From: an uncultured Lachnospiraceae bacterium
GTDB taxonomy: Bacteria > Bacillota > Clostridia > Lachnospirales > Anaerotignaceae
Reading direction: 5' to 3'
DNA length: 45,177 nucleotides
NCBI GenBank assembly: GCA_944381395.1
Contig: CALWKY010000016.1
Coordinates: forward strand, 1 to 45,177
A program made the position numbers and the translations under genes. How positions within the stretch are numbered: position 1 is the first letter of the stretch; every line of letters begins with the position of its first letter. This document shows, one piece after another, positions 43,950 through 45,177 of the stretch. A model generated the notes under the pieces. That model saw only the letters and a program-made list of their open reading frames with translations, made no database searches and was not told where the DNA came from.

Positions 43950-43986
43950 AAAAAAGAGCCGTTTTCCGCTTCTGCGAAAAACAGCT
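43950..43986 (-). terminator. Terminator of the SorC-type regulator gene
   Basis: AGCCGTTTTCCGC (43957-43969) pairs with GCGAAAAACAGCT (43974-43986) over 13 bp including two G-U pairs, with a 4-nt loop. On the minus strand CTTTTTT follows. It separates the regulator from the catabolic operon. Confidence 0.8.
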
Positions 43987-44005
43987 TCTCCGTTTTTCGA
44001 TGCCG

Positions 44006-44935
44006 TTATTCTATTACTTCTTTTACTAAGTCTGTCCGTGCCACAATATGGGTGAAAAGACCAGTAGCTAAAGCACCTTTTAATGCTCTTGCGGCTGTGT
44101 TGGCAGAACAGACACCCACTACATTTTTACATAGTTTCAAATCTTCCAAGGGGATTTGTATGGCAAAATCTTCACTGGAATCCACAATGTTCCCCTGTTC
44201 ATTAAAATAATAGGCCAGCATTCTGCCGCAGACTTTCTCCTTTTGCAGCTTTGTCCCATATCTGGCACCAGAAGCAAAGTCTGGCGTGGAAGGATAGTTT
44301 CCAATGTTGACAATCATCGTATCCAGACTGCGCCATTGTACTTCCATCTGTTTATATAGCTCCGTAGAACACAGCACCTGCTTTTCTTCCAAACTCTCCG
44401 GCAGGGCGGGCAAATACAGAAAATGCGGTGCAGCGCATAATTTTTCCGCCATAATTCTTACATTCTCATTGGAATGGTAATTGCGCACAGGTACGCCTGC
44501 ATTTCCCAAAAGAGGAAAAATATCTGTAACATTGGAATTCTTTTGAGGATTTTCTTCCAGCCATTCCACCATCTGCCCAATAAAATGACCCCAGCCGATT
44601 CCCATTCGCTTTGTCCCAATCTGCTCCAACAAGTCAAACGCGCCTTCTGCCAAGACAATATTGGTCAAACGGTCATCCTCTTGATCGTCCTGCAAAACAG
44701 CCCCTTTGATTCCCCACTGTTTCTGCAATTTCTCCATAAAAACAGCGGTCCGCTCCCATGGATCGTGAATTTTAATTTCCACCAATCCCAGATCTTTCGC
44801 CTCTGTCAGCATACGGCTGATGAGAGGGCGAGAAACGCCCATAGCAGCTGCAATATCGCTTTGTTTTTTCCCGTCTATATAATACATTCTGGCAATATCC
44901 GCCAAATGCTTCATTTTTTCCTGTCTGCTATTCAT
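44006..44935 (-). CDS. SorC/DeoR-type (LsrR-like) sugar-responsive regulator
   Basis: A 309-residue protein. The N-terminal helix-turn-helix (IARMYYIDGKKQSDIAAAMGVSRPLISRML) and the C-terminal sugar-phosphate-binding domain are typical of the SorC family, which includes LsrR, CggR and DeoR of Bacillus. The effector domain ends in GVCSANTAARALKGALATGLFTHIVAR. Members are repressors released by the phosphorylated product of the pathway. I chose the ATG at 44935 with AGAGGGG upstream; the frame extends 23 codons further through the operator and promoter. Two palindromes bracket its own promoter and a third lies at dhaL, so it most likely represses itself and the operon. Confidence 0.9.
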   Translation of the reverse strand: MNSRQEKMKHLADIARMYYIDGKKQSDIAAAMGVSRPLISRMLTEAKDLGLVEIKIHDPWERTAVFMEKLQKQWGIKGAVLQDDQEDDRLTNIVLAEGAFDLLEQIGTKRMGIGWGHFIGQMVEWLEENPQKNSNVTDIFPLLGNAGVPVRNYHSNENVRIMAEKLCAAPHFLYLPALPESLEEKQVLCSTELYKQMEVQWRSLDTMIVNIGNYPSTPDFASGARYGTKLQKEKVCGRMLAYYFNEQGNIVDSSEDFAIQIPLEDLKLCKNVVGVCSANTAARALKGALATGLFTHIVARTDLVKEVIE

Positions 44936-44961
44936 TTTGTACCCCTCTTTTTGTTCTCCTG

Positions 44962-44973
44962 TTACATATGTTA
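44962..44973. promoter_or_regulatory. Operator O2 at the SorC-type regulator promoter
   Basis: TTACATATGTTA differs by one base from the O1 palindrome. It abuts the predicted -10 of the regulator gene. Confidence 0.65.
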
Positions 44974-45001
44974 CTTTATCATAAAAAGAAGCACTTTGCA
45001 A
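44973..45001 (-). promoter_or_regulatory. Promoter of the SorC-type regulator
   Basis: On the minus strand TTGCAA (44996-45001), a 17-bp spacer and TAAAGT (44973-44978) are flanked by operators O2 and O3. Confidence 0.5.
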
Positions 45002-45010
45002 CATATGTTG
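44999..45010. promoter_or_regulatory. Operator O3 at the SorC-type regulator promoter
   Basis: CAACATATGTTG is a perfect 12-bp palindrome overlapping the -35 hexamer. Its centre is 37 bp from that of O2, about three and a half helical turns. Confidence 0.7.
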
Positions 45011-45177
45011 TCAGATTTCAGAAAAAATTTGAAAGTCTTTTTTAATTTCGAAAAGATGCTTCTCCCCTCCAAAACACAAAATATTTTATTTTTGAGAACC
45101 TCCGCTTCAATATCTCTGCATAATTTGATTCATAAAAACAAACCCGCGGTACTTTTCCAGTCACACATTTTTATATT

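Overview
The window looks like chromosomal DNA of a low-to-mid GC Gram-positive anaerobe, most likely a member of the Clostridia (Lachnospirales-like). The evidence is strong AGGAGG-type ribosome binding sites, consensus TTGACA-17-TATAAT promoters, tRNA genes without an encoded CCA, a VanW/G5 wall protein, the tig-clpP-clpX order, a short ProB without a PUA domain, and amino-acid fermentation enzymes (methionine gamma-lyase, threonine ammonia-lyase). The genus cannot be fixed from sequence alone.

Layout. 1-69 is the start of a gene running off the left edge. 172-2058 is a VanW/G5 protein. 2267-12945 is a six-gene minus-strand operon of envelope proteins: a large membrane-anchored protein, an ABC ATPase and permease, a Gly/Gln-rich coiled-coil membrane protein, a BatA-like VWA protein and a double-VWA protein. 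13105-14958 is a UvrD-type helicase and 15293-16582 a GT4 glycosyltransferase. 16652-19287 is a divergent P1B metal ATPase/TetR pair with a palindrome between them. A tRNA-Arg, a MATE exporter and an SDR enzyme follow.

22081-23973 is a small AT-rich patch with a membrane protein, a duplicated-domain lipoprotein and a ribbon-helix-helix regulator; a five-copy 12-bp repeat array overlaps the lipoprotein promoter. Then come tmRNA and smpB, a proB-x-x-fthC-proA operon, an EamA transporter, threonine ammonia-lyase, tig-clpP-clpX, a DUF503 protein, tRNA-Gly, megL with a LysR regulator, a second identical tRNA-Gly with tRNA-Phe, and a Y-family polymerase/YolD pair.

The right end holds the two most interesting items. 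The first is a probable unannotated structured RNA of about 216 nt (40605-40820) with its own extended -10 promoter and terminator. The second is a self-contained catabolic module (40921-44935): a SorC/LsrR-type regulator, a divergent DhaL-DhaK kinase pair, an LsrF-like aldolase/thiolase and a small VOC protein. Three near-identical AACATATGTT palindromes at both of its promoters tie the regulator to the operon. I read it as a phosphorylate-isomerise-cleave pathway for a small ketose or an AI-2-like compound; the substrate is not determinable here.
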